Assembly: GCA_044353165.1 (NCBI GenBank)
Contig: JBILCM010000084.1
Location: forward strand, 1-9,577
From: JBILCM01 sp044353165
Lineage (GTDB): Bacteria > Bacillota > Bacilli > Paenibacillales > YIM-B00363
Direction: 5' to 3'
DNA length: 9,577 nt
The notes beneath the pieces are model-generated. The model did not search any database. It was not told the origin of the DNA and saw only the letters and a program-made list of their open reading frames with translations. Made by a program: the position numbers and the translations under genes. Shown in pieces: positions 1 through 5,324 of this stretch; the stretch's first letter is position 1; each line of letters opens with the position of its first letter.

Positions 1-2
1 TC

Positions 3-584
3 GTAAGCGTGGCATACCCCGAAGAAAATCTGCTCATCGGAGATAATCTGCCATATGCAGAAGCTGCTTTGTTATGGGTAAAAAATAGAGCTGACAAAGA
101 ATTGGGCATAACTGTTAATAAAATATTTTTAGGGGGTCACTCTCAAGGTGGTTACATCGTTACGCGTTTGAATACGCTACACCAGACCAATGGAGTTATA
201 GCTAGTGCACCAGGGCCGCTAGATCTCGTTTATCGTATGCGGTTAGAAGAGGATGGTAAAATTGAAAAATCTATTGTTGGTGATTTATTCAGAAAAGTGT
301 ACGGCAGTACAACAGAAAATCCAGATGCGTATGCTCAAAGGTCACTTTTAAATTTTACTCACGCATTGAAGTCAGACATTATATTTGTACAGGGACTTCA
401 AGATAGTCCAATACAGATGTATTCCTGGCCAAAATTCAAAAATAATGTTTCTGCCAATCCTACGAATGGCATCAGCTATAAGTTTTTAGATCTTCAGGGT
501 TATGGACATAATGCACTTTTTCAGAGTTTTCAAGCAAAAGTGGAATTTAATAATTTTATCCATGACAGGGCGACTAAACGATGA
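3..584 (+). CDS. Alpha/beta hydrolase, 3' part only (5' end outside window)
   Basis: The reading frame is open from the window edge, so the GTG at 9 is probably not the true start; whole enzymes of this fold usually have 250-350 residues and about 190 are visible. Counting from that GTG, the nucleophile elbow GHSQGG places the serine at 45, a strand ending in LQD gives the likely acid Asp132, and YGHNALF gives the likely base His167, so the triad is in the right order and spacing. The region between about 70 and 120 is a helical lid or cap. Members of this group are serine hydrolases (esterases or peptidases of the prolyl-oligopeptidase-like type); the substrate cannot be told. No signal peptide can be judged because the N-terminus is missing. 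The gene is visibly more AT-rich than the genes to its right, which may mean a different origin. It ends just before insertion-sequence debris, and no convincing terminator follows. Confidence 0.8.
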   Translation, partial: VSVAYPEENLLIGDNLPYAEAALLWVKNRADKELGITVNKIFLGGHSQGGYIVTRLNTLHQTNGVIASAPGPLDLVYRMRLEEDGKIEKSIVGDLFRKVYGSTTENPDAYAQRSLLNFTHALKSDIIFVQGLQDSPIQMYSWPKFKNNVSANPTNGISYKFLDLQGYGHNALFQSFQAKVEFNNFIHDRATKR

Positions 585-667
585 CCCCTATCACATATCA
601 AGCACATGATTTTTAATGAAATTTTTAGTTCATCCGCCTTCGTTCTGTAGTTTATCAAGCAACACTT

Positions 668-711
668 GGGAGATCCCTCCCAAAGTACAGGGAGATTCCT
701 CCCAAAGTACA
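668..711. repeat. 22-bp tandem duplication with hairpin arms
   Basis: Two adjacent 22-bp units (668-689 and 690-711) differ at a single position (C against T). Each unit starts with GGGAG and has CTCCC a few bases later, so each can fold into a small stem. They lie in the decayed 3' end of the IS3-type transposase, in or just after the segment still readable as CPDEVYFG, so they are probably a local replication-slippage product in dead sequence. Confidence 0.7.
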
Positions 712-1372
712 CTTCATCGGGGCACAAATCGTTAAGTGTTGTATTCATGCATATACCGTTTAACCGCCTGCCTCAACTGTCGGGGTGAATCAAATGCTTG
801 GCCTTCTCCGTCCATGGATACTTTCACTCCCGCATGATCCATGAGTGTCAGATCTTCTTGGTTGGTGAAGTGACTTCCCTGATCGCTGTTAATGATTTCA
901 GGAGTAGCGACAGCCAGTGCTCTCTTCAGACCATGCATCACAAATGTTTTCTCTAGTGTGCTGAACAATTCGTAATCAACGATGCGTCTACTATACCAAT
1001 CCATAATGATGAAGAGATACATGTTGCCTTTCTGCATGCGGACATCATAGGTGATGTCAACTCCCCAAACTTGATTCGGACGTTGGATAGTTAAATTCGG
1101 TTTCGGATAGATGGTGTACACACCCATCACTCGCATCAGTCTGCGGATCTTCTTGCGGTTAACAAGACGCTTATCATCGCGGCGAATGACTTTTGTGATC
1201 ATTCGGTAATCCCACGAAGGGTGAACGGTATGCAGCTCATCGATTCTACGCAGTAGAAACAAATCTTCTTGGGAAACGGACTTCTCTTTAGGTGGCTCGC
1301 GATAAACACTGCTTCGATTCACATTGAGCAATTCAGCTTGCCGGGTAATTATGATGATAGGATCGTTAAAAC
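690..1372 (-). pseudogene. Broken IS3-family transposase (orfB)
   Basis: Read on the minus strand, the frame from about 1372 to 732 gives an IS3-family OrfB: a helix-turn-helix part (RQAELLNVNRSSVYR, then RLMRVMGVYTIYPKP) followed by an rve/DDE integrase core. The first catalytic Asp is seen in VWGVDITYD and the second in NSDQGSHF. After SMDGEGQAFD the sequence jumps directly to SPRQLRQAVKRYMHEYNT. In intact relatives some 20-30 residues lie between these, including the catalytic Glu of the ERFFR-type motif, so an in-frame deletion near 788/789 has removed the third catalytic residue. The frame then hits a stop at 732, while the family's C-terminal end continues in another frame (LNDLCPDEVYFG, to about 690). 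OrfA and both ends of the element are not recognisable. This is a dead remnant. Beyond about 1372 the open frame only mirrors a plus-strand gene. Confidence 0.85.
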
Positions 1373-1384
1373 CGATGCTACTTT

Positions 1385-1759
1385 GTGTCGTTCGTATGGA
1401 TTGCGTGGCATGTCTGGGTGGCGCTGCGAGCGTTCGGTTTCCCGAAGCAGCTACGGACGATGCGAGATGTGTATCATTGGGATGCGATCGCGGTGCTATT
1501 CGTGACGGTGCCGATCTTCTCGGTGCTATTCGTGACGGTGCCGATCTTCTCGGTGCCGGCTTGGGGGGCGAATCCGACGTTGATGTTGATCGCTTGGGCC
1601 ATTTTCGCACCGCATCTGGCACTGAATGTATGGTATTTGCTCCATCGCAGTTCTGTCGCATGGTTGCGCCGCACCTCTGTGAAGACGACAGGGACTTTGA
1701 TTTATCTGGCGATCACCGCATATGCAGCGTATCACAGTTTTCTGACAATGACACATTAA
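1385..1759 (+). CDS. Small membrane protein of unknown family, probably 5'-truncated
   Basis: The frame is open from 1370 to the stop at 1757-1759. The predicted 124 residues contain three to four strongly hydrophobic stretches: FVWIAWHVWVALRAF near the N-terminus, the VLFVTVPIFS region, LMLIAWAIFAPHLALNVWYLL, and LIYLAITAYAAY near the C-terminus. Short basic loops (KQLRTMR, LRRTSVK) lie between them. This is typical of a small integral membrane protein; I do not recognise the family. No ribosome binding site precedes the GTG at 1385, and the minus-strand insertion-sequence remnant ends just upstream, so the start was probably lost when the element inserted. An exact 30-bp tandem repeat doubles a 10-residue membrane segment. 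The frame is otherwise clean, which suggests decay is recent. Confidence 0.55.
   Translation: MSFVWIAWHVWVALRAFGFPKQLRTMRDVYHWDAIAVLFVTVPIFSVLFVTVPIFSVPAWGANPTLMLIAWAIFAPHLALNVWYLLHRSSVAWLRRTSVKTTGTLIYLAITAYAAYHSFLTMTH
1491..1550 (+). repeat. Perfect 30-bp tandem duplication inside the membrane protein gene
   Basis: Positions 1491-1520 and 1521-1550 are identical, with a further six bases of the same phase after the second unit. In the protein frame this repeats VLFVTVPIFS, lengthening a hydrophobic segment by ten residues. Because no base differs, the event is recent. Confidence 0.9.
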
Positions 1760-1852
1760 GCGTGCATGAAGGATACTCACCTGAGGCGTGTGTATTTTTT
1801 TGATAGAAAGAATGCATGAGTTTTGAGGGGGAGAGACATCTGCACCGCTTGG

Positions 1853-1878
1853 CACGGTCGCGTCTTAGCGACACCGTG
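1853..1878. other. GC-rich hairpin at the edge of the phased array
   Basis: CACGG (1853-1857) pairs with CCGTG (1874-1878), and TCGC (1858-1861) with GCGA (1868-1871), leaving a 2-base bulge and a 6-base loop. It ends seven bases before the first 20-bp array element. No T-run follows, so it is not an ordinary terminator; it may mark the array boundary or be chance. Confidence 0.45.
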
Positions 1879-1884
1879 GAAGCG

Positions 1885-2216
1885 TATGATCAAAAAATGA
1901 ACATTCACACGGACGAAGTCTCGGGAAACGCGAATTGCGACGATCATATGATCAAAAAATGAACATACGGGGAGTCGCAGGGTGCCGCGGTCGGGCGAGG
2001 TGACAGGCGTATGATCAAAAAATGAACATACGGGTGCGTCAGTCCGTGGGTTGCGGCGTGAGGCGGGCGTGAATCGTCAAAAAATGAACATTCACACGGA
2101 CGAAGTCTCGGGAAACGCGAATTGCGACGGTCATATGATCAAAAAATGAACATACGGGGAGTCGCAGGGTGCCACGGTCGGGCGGGGTGACAGGCGTATG
2201 ATCAAAAAATGAACAT
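1885..2216. repeat. Phased array of six 20-bp elements, period 62-63 bp
   Basis: The 20-bp element (TATGATCAAAAAATGAACAT) starts at 1885, 1947, 2010, 2072, 2134 and 2197, so the steps are 62, 63, 62, 62 and 63. Five copies are exact; the one at 2072 has three changes, all in its first seven bases. Each element holds two direct half-sites of the form ATGAWCA exactly 11 bp apart. The 42-43-bp intervals are GC-rich and of three types in the order 1, 2, 3, 1, 2. The second block (from 2072) is a copy of the first (from 1885) at a distance of 187 bp with few changes. The region has no credible gene. Regular six-turn spacing suggests an iteron-like or transposase-type protein binding array; the function is unknown. 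The stretch from 2217 to 2422 holds no gene and only weak echoes of the element. Confidence 0.85.
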
Positions 2217-2459
2217 ACGAAAGAAAAATGGCGAATTTATCATATGATTTCGTTCGCACGGGTCCCAAGGTTGAAGATCGATGAACGGTATGGATGCGGG
2301 GTGGCGGGAACATTTTTGGGGAAAATGAATATATGGGAGGTCCATGGAGGAATCATTCATGATCGGGAGGCGGATGGGAGCGGTTTGCCGGTTGATGATA
2401 TGCGCGAATGATCGTAAAATAGTGTTAAGAAGAAAAGTGAATTTTTTTTCGTGTTCCCC

Positions 2460-2488
2460 TTGAATATCGAACATTCGTTCCGTATACT
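2460..2488 (+). promoter_or_regulatory. Sigma-A type promoter of Rpn gene A
   Basis: A -35 box TTGAAT (2460-2465) and a -10 box TATACT (2483-2488) are separated by exactly 17 bp, close to the vegetative consensus. Transcription would begin near 2495, giving a leader of about 40 bases before the GTG start at 2534. The upstream AT-rich run at 2439-2449 could help polymerase binding. Confidence 0.75.
2468..2481. promoter_or_regulatory. LexA (SOS) box 1 of Rpn gene A
   Basis: CGAACATTCGTTCC holds a perfect GAAC-N4-GTTC, the SOS-box core of Bacillus-type LexA. It lies wholly inside the spacer between the -35 and -10 boxes, where a bound repressor would block polymerase. The extended consensus CGAACRNRYGTTYC is matched at all but one defined position. 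Confidence 0.6.
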
Positions 2489-2501
2489 GGTGAAACCAGT
2501 T

Positions 2502-2515
2502 GGAACATATGTTTG
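2502..2515. promoter_or_regulatory. LexA-like box 2 of Rpn gene A
   Basis: GGAACATATGTTTG has the GAAC-ATAT-GTTT core, one base from the ideal GAAC-N4-GTTC and with the ATAT centre seen in strong Bacillus SOS boxes. It lies just after the expected transcription start, 34 bp centre to centre from box 1, and could strengthen repression. On its own it would be a weak call. Confidence 0.45.
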
Positions 2516-2533
2516 GATCAGGGGGGTGTGACC

Positions 2534-3562
2534 GTGGAAGAGAAGTCTGGGGTGTCTGTGCGCAAACCGCATGATGAGGCCTTCAAGAAGTTGATTCAAG
2601 AATTCTTTATTGAGTTTCTGGCGTTGTTTTTCCCGCAGTTGCATGCGCAATTGGACCGCAATCACACGAGCTTCCTGATGCAGGAGTTGTTGGTGGATGT
2701 GGTGGGTGGTGAGCGGAAGACACTCGATCTGCTCATCGAGACGAAGTTAATCAGCGGTGATGTGAATGTGTTGGTGCATCTGGAACCGCAGTCATCGCAT
2801 CAAGCCGACTTTGCGACGCGGATGTTTGTGTATTTTAGCCGATTGTTTGAGTTGCATCGTCTGAAGATGGGTGCGATCATCCCGATTGCCGTGTTCACCC
2901 ACACACAGTTGCAAGAAGAAGTGGACACGTTAGAGATGGGCTTGCCTGGGATGGACATCTTGCGCTTTCGGTTTTTGAAATTGCAATTGCGTAAGCAACA
3001 CTGGCGTCGATTTGTTGAATCTGACAATCCGGTGGCCGCGGCGATGTTGGCGCAGATGGATGTTGGGCAAGATGAGCGGGTCAAGTTGCGTAAGGCATTC
3101 TGGCTGATGATGATTCGGTTAAAGCGGAAGTTCAATGAAGCACAGTTGGAACTGATCTCATCCTATGCGGATTTATACTATGAACCGAAGATAGAAGAAG
3201 AAGAGGCACTGTTACGTGAGATAGCACAAGACCAACCGGAGGAAGGGGCGGTATTGATGGAGCTGATGCCAGCATGGAAGCGTTGGGGGTATGAGGAAGG
3301 GATTGAGAAGGGGATCGAGAAAGGGATTGAACGAGGCATCGAGCAGGGATTTGAACGAGGGATCGAACGAGGGATTGAACGAGGCATTGAGCAGGGATTT
3401 GAACGAGGGATCGAACGAGGCATCGAGCAAGGATTAGAGACGGGGAAGAGGTCAATTGCGCTGAATTTATTGACCAAAGGGATGTCTGTTGGAGAAGTGT
3501 CTGAAGTGACGAAACTTTCCTTAGAAGATGTGCGTGAATTGCAGAAGTCTATACAGCAATGA
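2534..3562 (+). CDS. Rpn-family recombination-promoting nuclease / toxin, copy A
   Basis: This is a PD-(D/E)XK-type nuclease of the Rpn (YhgA-like) family. Known members are DNA endonucleases that are toxic when free and act in phage defence; they were earlier linked to recombination. From the GTG at 2534 it has 342 residues. The N-terminal KPHDEAFKKL is the family signature. The nuclease core shows Glu51, Asp65 (TLDLLIETK) and Glu84-x-Gln86 (VHLEPQSS), the usual E-x-Q variant. A helical middle part follows, then twelve 4-residue repeats of the form (I/F/L)E(K/R/Q/T)G coded by 3302-3445, then a small C-terminal domain (LLTKGMSVGEVSEVTKLS). I chose the GTG because AGGGGGGTG sits at 2520-2528; a TTG at 2513 would add seven residues but lacks such a site. 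Control appears to be by two LexA-type boxes. A C-terminal protein may also start inside the gene at 3257. The family call is firm; toxicity and defence are inferred from relatives. Confidence 0.9.
   Translation: MEEKSGVSVRKPHDEAFKKLIQEFFIEFLALFFPQLHAQLDRNHTSFLMQELLVDVVGGERKTLDLLIETKLISGDVNVLVHLEPQSSHQADFATRMFVYFSRLFELHRLKMGAIIPIAVFTHTQLQEEVDTLEMGLPGMDILRFRFLKLQLRKQHWRRFVESDNPVAAAMLAQMDVGQDERVKLRKAFWLMMIRLKRKFNEAQLELISSYADLYYEPKIEEEEALLREIAQDQPEEGAVLMELMPAWKRWGYEEGIEKGIEKGIERGIEQGFERGIERGIERGIEQGFERGIERGIEQGLETGKRSIALNLLTKGMSVGEVSEVTKLSLEDVRELQKSIQQ
3174..3179 (+). promoter_or_regulatory. Possible internal -10 box for the C-terminal Rpn product
   Basis: TATACT lies about 60 bases before the internal ribosome binding site and is kept in copy B at 4916-4921. 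No good -35 box stands at 16-18 bp, so this is a weak candidate for a separate transcript of the C-terminal protein. Confidence 0.2.
3238..3248 (+). promoter_or_regulatory. Internal ribosome binding site in Rpn gene A
   Basis: GGAGGAAGGGG is a purine-rich Shine-Dalgarno sequence ending eight bases before an in-frame ATG at 3257. It is kept unchanged in copy B (4980-4990). The codons read PEEGA, so coding constraint alone could also explain it. Confidence 0.5.
3257..3562 (+). CDS. Predicted intragenic antitoxin (RpnS-like), inside Rpn gene A
   Basis: An in-frame start inside the Rpn gene (ATG at 3257, residue 242 of the full protein) would make a separate 101-residue protein: a short MELMPAWKRWG leader, the whole 4-residue repeat helix and the C-terminal domain. 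In characterised E. coli Rpn genes, the C-terminal part is translated on its own (RpnS) and directly inhibits the full-length nuclease, pairing through a helix built of variable 4-residue repeats. The position of the start just before the repeats and the strong internal Shine-Dalgarno site fit that design. Separate expression here is inference. A TTG directly before the ATG is an alternative start. Confidence 0.45.
   Translation: MELMPAWKRWGYEEGIEKGIEKGIERGIEQGFERGIERGIERGIEQGFERGIERGIEQGLETGKRSIALNLLTKGMSVGEVSEVTKLSLEDVRELQKSIQQ
3302..3445 (+). repeat. Twelve 12-bp coding repeats (4-residue units), Rpn gene A
   Basis: Twelve in-frame 12-bp units encode IEKG, IERG, IEQG, FERG or LETG. Glu and Arg/Lys at fixed positions with Ile or Phe every four residues suggest one long charged amphipathic helix. 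Nearly identical DNA units such as GGGATCGAACGA make the tract prone to gain or loss of whole units by slippage without breaking the frame. Confidence 0.9.
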
Positions 3563-3761
3563 ATGGATAAATAACGTGATGTTGTGGTTTCTGATATACA
3601 CTGGAAAGTGATGGGTAATCTTTGTTGCCATAGGCTTCAAACACAGGCGGCTTATATTGTTTCCTATGAACTTTTTTCTGAATGATCTTCTGTTCCGCGC
3701 CCGTCAGCATGTCATAACTGTGCCACCATATATTGGAATGCTGTACCTTGTATGCTATAAG
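3552..3761 (-). other. Unrecognised open frame after the antitoxin pseudogene
   Basis: Directly after the stop of the AbrB-like pseudogene, the same minus-strand frame stays open for 70 codons and reads with a protein-like composition (for example DMLTGAEQKIIQKKVHRKQY). It has no clear start and its end runs into the 3' end of Rpn gene A, so if it is coding it is a fragment cut by the arrival of that gene. It could be part of a lost toxin partner, but nothing in it identifies a toxin family. Confidence 0.2.
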
Positions 3762-4060
3762 TTACCTGCTTCTGCGTTTCATTTTTTCCCAAAATTGTTT
3801 TGCAGTAAATAGAAGGCTCTGTTCCAGACCGCCTTGGTCAAGCCACTCATCCACGAAATTTTCTGCTGCTTGCCAGCCGGCGCTCCATTACCACGTTTGG
3901 TCTGATCTAGGCTTTGTTTCGAGGGCCCCACCAACAATACAACATGAAACATAAATACGATTGCATCACCCTCAGATATTCCAAGCTGTCCCATCAGTTT
4001 CTTGCCAAATGTAATCTGATTGCGTTTGCGAATAACGGAATTGGTCTTCTTCTTGTTTTT
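3762..4060 (-). pseudogene. Broken AbrB/SpoVT-type antitoxin gene
   Basis: The minus-strand frame from 4060 reads NSVIRKRNQITFGKK then LMGQLGISEGDAIVF, the typical swapped-hairpin DNA-binding domain of AbrB-type antitoxins. The frame then shifts near 3930. In the next frame the usual C-terminal part appears (WSAGWQAAENFVDEWLDQGG, ending KRRSR at the TAA 3762-3764), with one in-frame stop just before the Trp. A TAG also stands directly before 4060 and no start codon is visible. Two or three separate lesions make this clearly a pseudogene. Such proteins normally bind DNA upstream of a toxin gene; no intact toxin lies next to it. It fills most of the spacer between the two Rpn copies. Confidence 0.65.
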
Positions 4061-4201
4061 CTAACTTACAACAGCAACCCCTATCGTTACTGTCTCATAC
4101 AAGGTCATTCACAAGATAATTTGATCGGCAATCTCTGCTTACAAGTTGCCTTAGCGTGATATAATGTTAAGAAGAAAAGTGAATTTTTTTTCGTGTTCCC
4201 C

Positions 4202-4230
4202 TTGAATATCGAACATTCGTTCCGTATACT
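4202..4230 (+). promoter_or_regulatory. Sigma-A type promoter of Rpn gene B
   Basis: TTGAAT (4202-4207), 17-bp spacer, TATACT (4225-4230), identical to copy A. The base after the -10 region at 4232 is A instead of G, which breaks a small CTGGT/ACCAG stem present only in copy A. Confidence 0.75.
4210..4223. promoter_or_regulatory. LexA (SOS) box 1 of Rpn gene B
   Basis: Same perfect GAAC-ATTC-GTTC core as in copy A, again between the -35 and -10 boxes. Confidence 0.6.
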
Positions 4231-4243
4231 GATGAAACCAGTT

Positions 4244-4257
4244 GGAACATATGTTTG
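4244..4257. promoter_or_regulatory. LexA-like box 2 of Rpn gene B
   Basis: Same GAAC-ATAT-GTTT near-match as in copy A, downstream of the predicted transcription start. Confidence 0.45.
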
Positions 4258-4275
4258 GATCAGGGGGGTGTGACC

Positions 4276-5316
4276 GTGGAAGAGAAGTCTGGGGTGTCTG
4301 TGCGCAAACCGCATGATGAGGCCTTCAAGAAGTTGATTCAAGAATTCTTTATTGAGTTTCTGGCGTTGTTTTTCCCGCAGTTGCATGCGCAATTGGACCG
4401 CAATCACACGAGCTTCCTGATGCAGGAGTTGTTGGTGGATGTGGTGGGTGGTGAGCGGAAGACACTCGATCTGCTCATCGAGACGAAGTTAATCAGCGGT
4501 GATGTGAATGTGTTGGTGCATCTGGAACCGCAGTCATCGCATCAAGCCGACTTTGCGACGCGGATGTTTGTGTATTTTAGCCGATTGTTTGAGTTGCATC
4601 GTCTGAAGATGGGTGCGATCATCCCGATTGCCGTGTTCACCCACACACAGTTGCAAGAAGAAGTGGACACGTTAGAGATGGGCTTGCCTGGGATGGACAT
4701 CTTGCGCTTTCGGTTTTTGAAATTGCAATTGCGTAAGCAACACTGGCGTCGATTTGTTGAATCTGACAATCCGGTGGCCGCGGCGATGTTGGCGCAGATG
4801 GATGTGGGGCAAGATGAGCGGGTCAAGTTGCGCAAGGCATTCTGGCTGATGATGATTCGTTTGAGGCGGAAGCTCAATGAAGCACAGTTGGAACTGATCT
4901 CATCCTATGCGGATTTATACTATGAACCGAAGATAGAAGAAGAAGAGGCATTGTTACGTGAGATAGCACAAGACCAACCGGAGGAAGGGGCGGTATTGAT
5001 GGAACTGATGCCAGCATGGAAGCGTTGGGGGTATGAGGAAGGAATCGAGAAGGGGATCGAACGTGGCATCGAGCAGGGATTTGAACGAGGGATCGAACGA
5101 GGGATCGAGCAGGGATTTGAACGAGGGATCGAACGAGGGATCGAGCAGGGAATTGAACGAGGGATTGAACGAGGCATTGAGCAGGGTTTAGAGACGGGGA
5201 AGAGGTCAATTGCGCTGAATTTATTGACCAAAGGGATGTCTGTTGGAGAAGTGTGTGAAGTGACGAAACTTTCCTTAGAAGTTGTGCGTGAACTCCGTAA
5301 GTCTATACAGCAATGA
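4276..5316 (+). CDS. Rpn-family recombination-promoting nuclease / toxin, copy B
   Basis: A 346-residue paralogue with the same nuclease core and catalytic candidates (Asp65, Glu84, Gln86), the same AGGGGGGTG site before its GTG start, and the same control region. The first part of the protein is identical to copy A through MMIRL. Changes are confined to the helical middle (KRKFNEA becomes RRKLNEA), the repeat tract (thirteen units with a different order) and the C-terminal domain (EVSEVTKLSLEDVRELQK becomes EVCEVTKLSLEVVRELRK). The changes therefore fall in and around the part expected to carry dimer and antitoxin specificity. An internal ATG at 4999 would give the matching short product. 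The gene faces the ArsR-like gene tail to tail, with a stem-loop between them. Confidence 0.9.
   Translation: MEEKSGVSVRKPHDEAFKKLIQEFFIEFLALFFPQLHAQLDRNHTSFLMQELLVDVVGGERKTLDLLIETKLISGDVNVLVHLEPQSSHQADFATRMFVYFSRLFELHRLKMGAIIPIAVFTHTQLQEEVDTLEMGLPGMDILRFRFLKLQLRKQHWRRFVESDNPVAAAMLAQMDVGQDERVKLRKAFWLMMIRLRRKLNEAQLELISSYADLYYEPKIEEEEALLREIAQDQPEEGAVLMELMPAWKRWGYEEGIEKGIERGIEQGFERGIERGIEQGFERGIERGIEQGIERGIERGIEQGLETGKRSIALNLLTKGMSVGEVCEVTKLSLEVVRELRKSIQQ
4999..5316 (+). CDS. Predicted intragenic antitoxin (RpnS-like), inside Rpn gene B
   Basis: Starts at the in-frame ATG 4999, eight bases after the internal Shine-Dalgarno sequence at 4980-4990, and would make 105 residues. It differs from the copy A product by one added repeat unit, reordered repeats and three substitutions near the C-terminus. 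If both are made, they could either pair across copies or be specific to their own nuclease. Separate expression is inferred from the known Rpn design, not shown by the sequence alone. Confidence 0.45.
   Translation: MELMPAWKRWGYEEGIEKGIERGIEQGFERGIERGIEQGFERGIERGIEQGIERGIERGIEQGLETGKRSIALNLLTKGMSVGEVCEVTKLSLEVVRELRKSIQQ
5044..5199 (+). repeat. Thirteen 12-bp coding repeats (4-residue units), Rpn gene B
   Basis: Unit order is IEKG, IERG, IEQG, FERG, IERG, IEQG, FERG, IERG, IEQG, IERG, IERG, IEQG, LETG. Copy A has twelve units, with two IEKG units at the start and other internal differences, so more than one gain, loss or conversion step separates the tracts. Confidence 0.9.
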
Positions 5317-5324
5317 TGTATATC

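Larger units (their letters stand above)
2423..3562 (+). repeat. Direct duplication, copy A (promoter plus Rpn gene)
   Basis: This 1140-bp block recurs at 4165-5316 (1152 bp). Similarity begins at TGTTAAGAAG, covers the control region and the whole gene, and stops at the stop codon. From 2491 to 3063 (573 bp) the two copies are identical, with one difference just before (2490). The rest of the gene carries about 15 base changes outside the 12-bp repeat tract, plus one extra repeat unit in copy B. Confidence 0.95.
4165..5316 (+). repeat. Direct duplication, copy B (promoter plus Rpn gene)
   Basis: Counterpart of 2423-3562, displaced by 1742 bp at its 5' end. It ends at the stop codon, after which the flanks are unrelated. 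The 12-bp greater length is one extra repeat unit. Confidence 0.95.

Noticed and set aside
732..1661. A single 309-residue minus-strand protein
   Set aside because: Only the part below about 1372 is transposase; the N-terminal part is low-complexity Pro/Arg/Ser sequence mirroring the plus-strand membrane gene and its 30-bp repeat.
1771..1800. Rho-independent terminator after the membrane protein
   Set aside because: There is a run of seven T, but the stem before it is only three or four weak pairs with a bulge.
1324..1803. 159-residue plus-strand frame
   Set aside because: It overlaps the hydrophobic frame at 1385-1759 in another phase and has no family-like sequence; the membrane protein frame is the better reading.
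1885..2216. CRISPR array
   Set aside because: Elements are only 20 bp without the usual dyad, intervals of 42-43 bp repeat themselves in order (types 1, 2, 3, 1, 2), and no cas gene is present.
1885..2216. Left or right end of a complete IS21-type element
   Set aside because: Multiple end repeats would fit in principle, but no istA/istB gene, no second end and no target duplication is visible here; kept only as a hypothesis.
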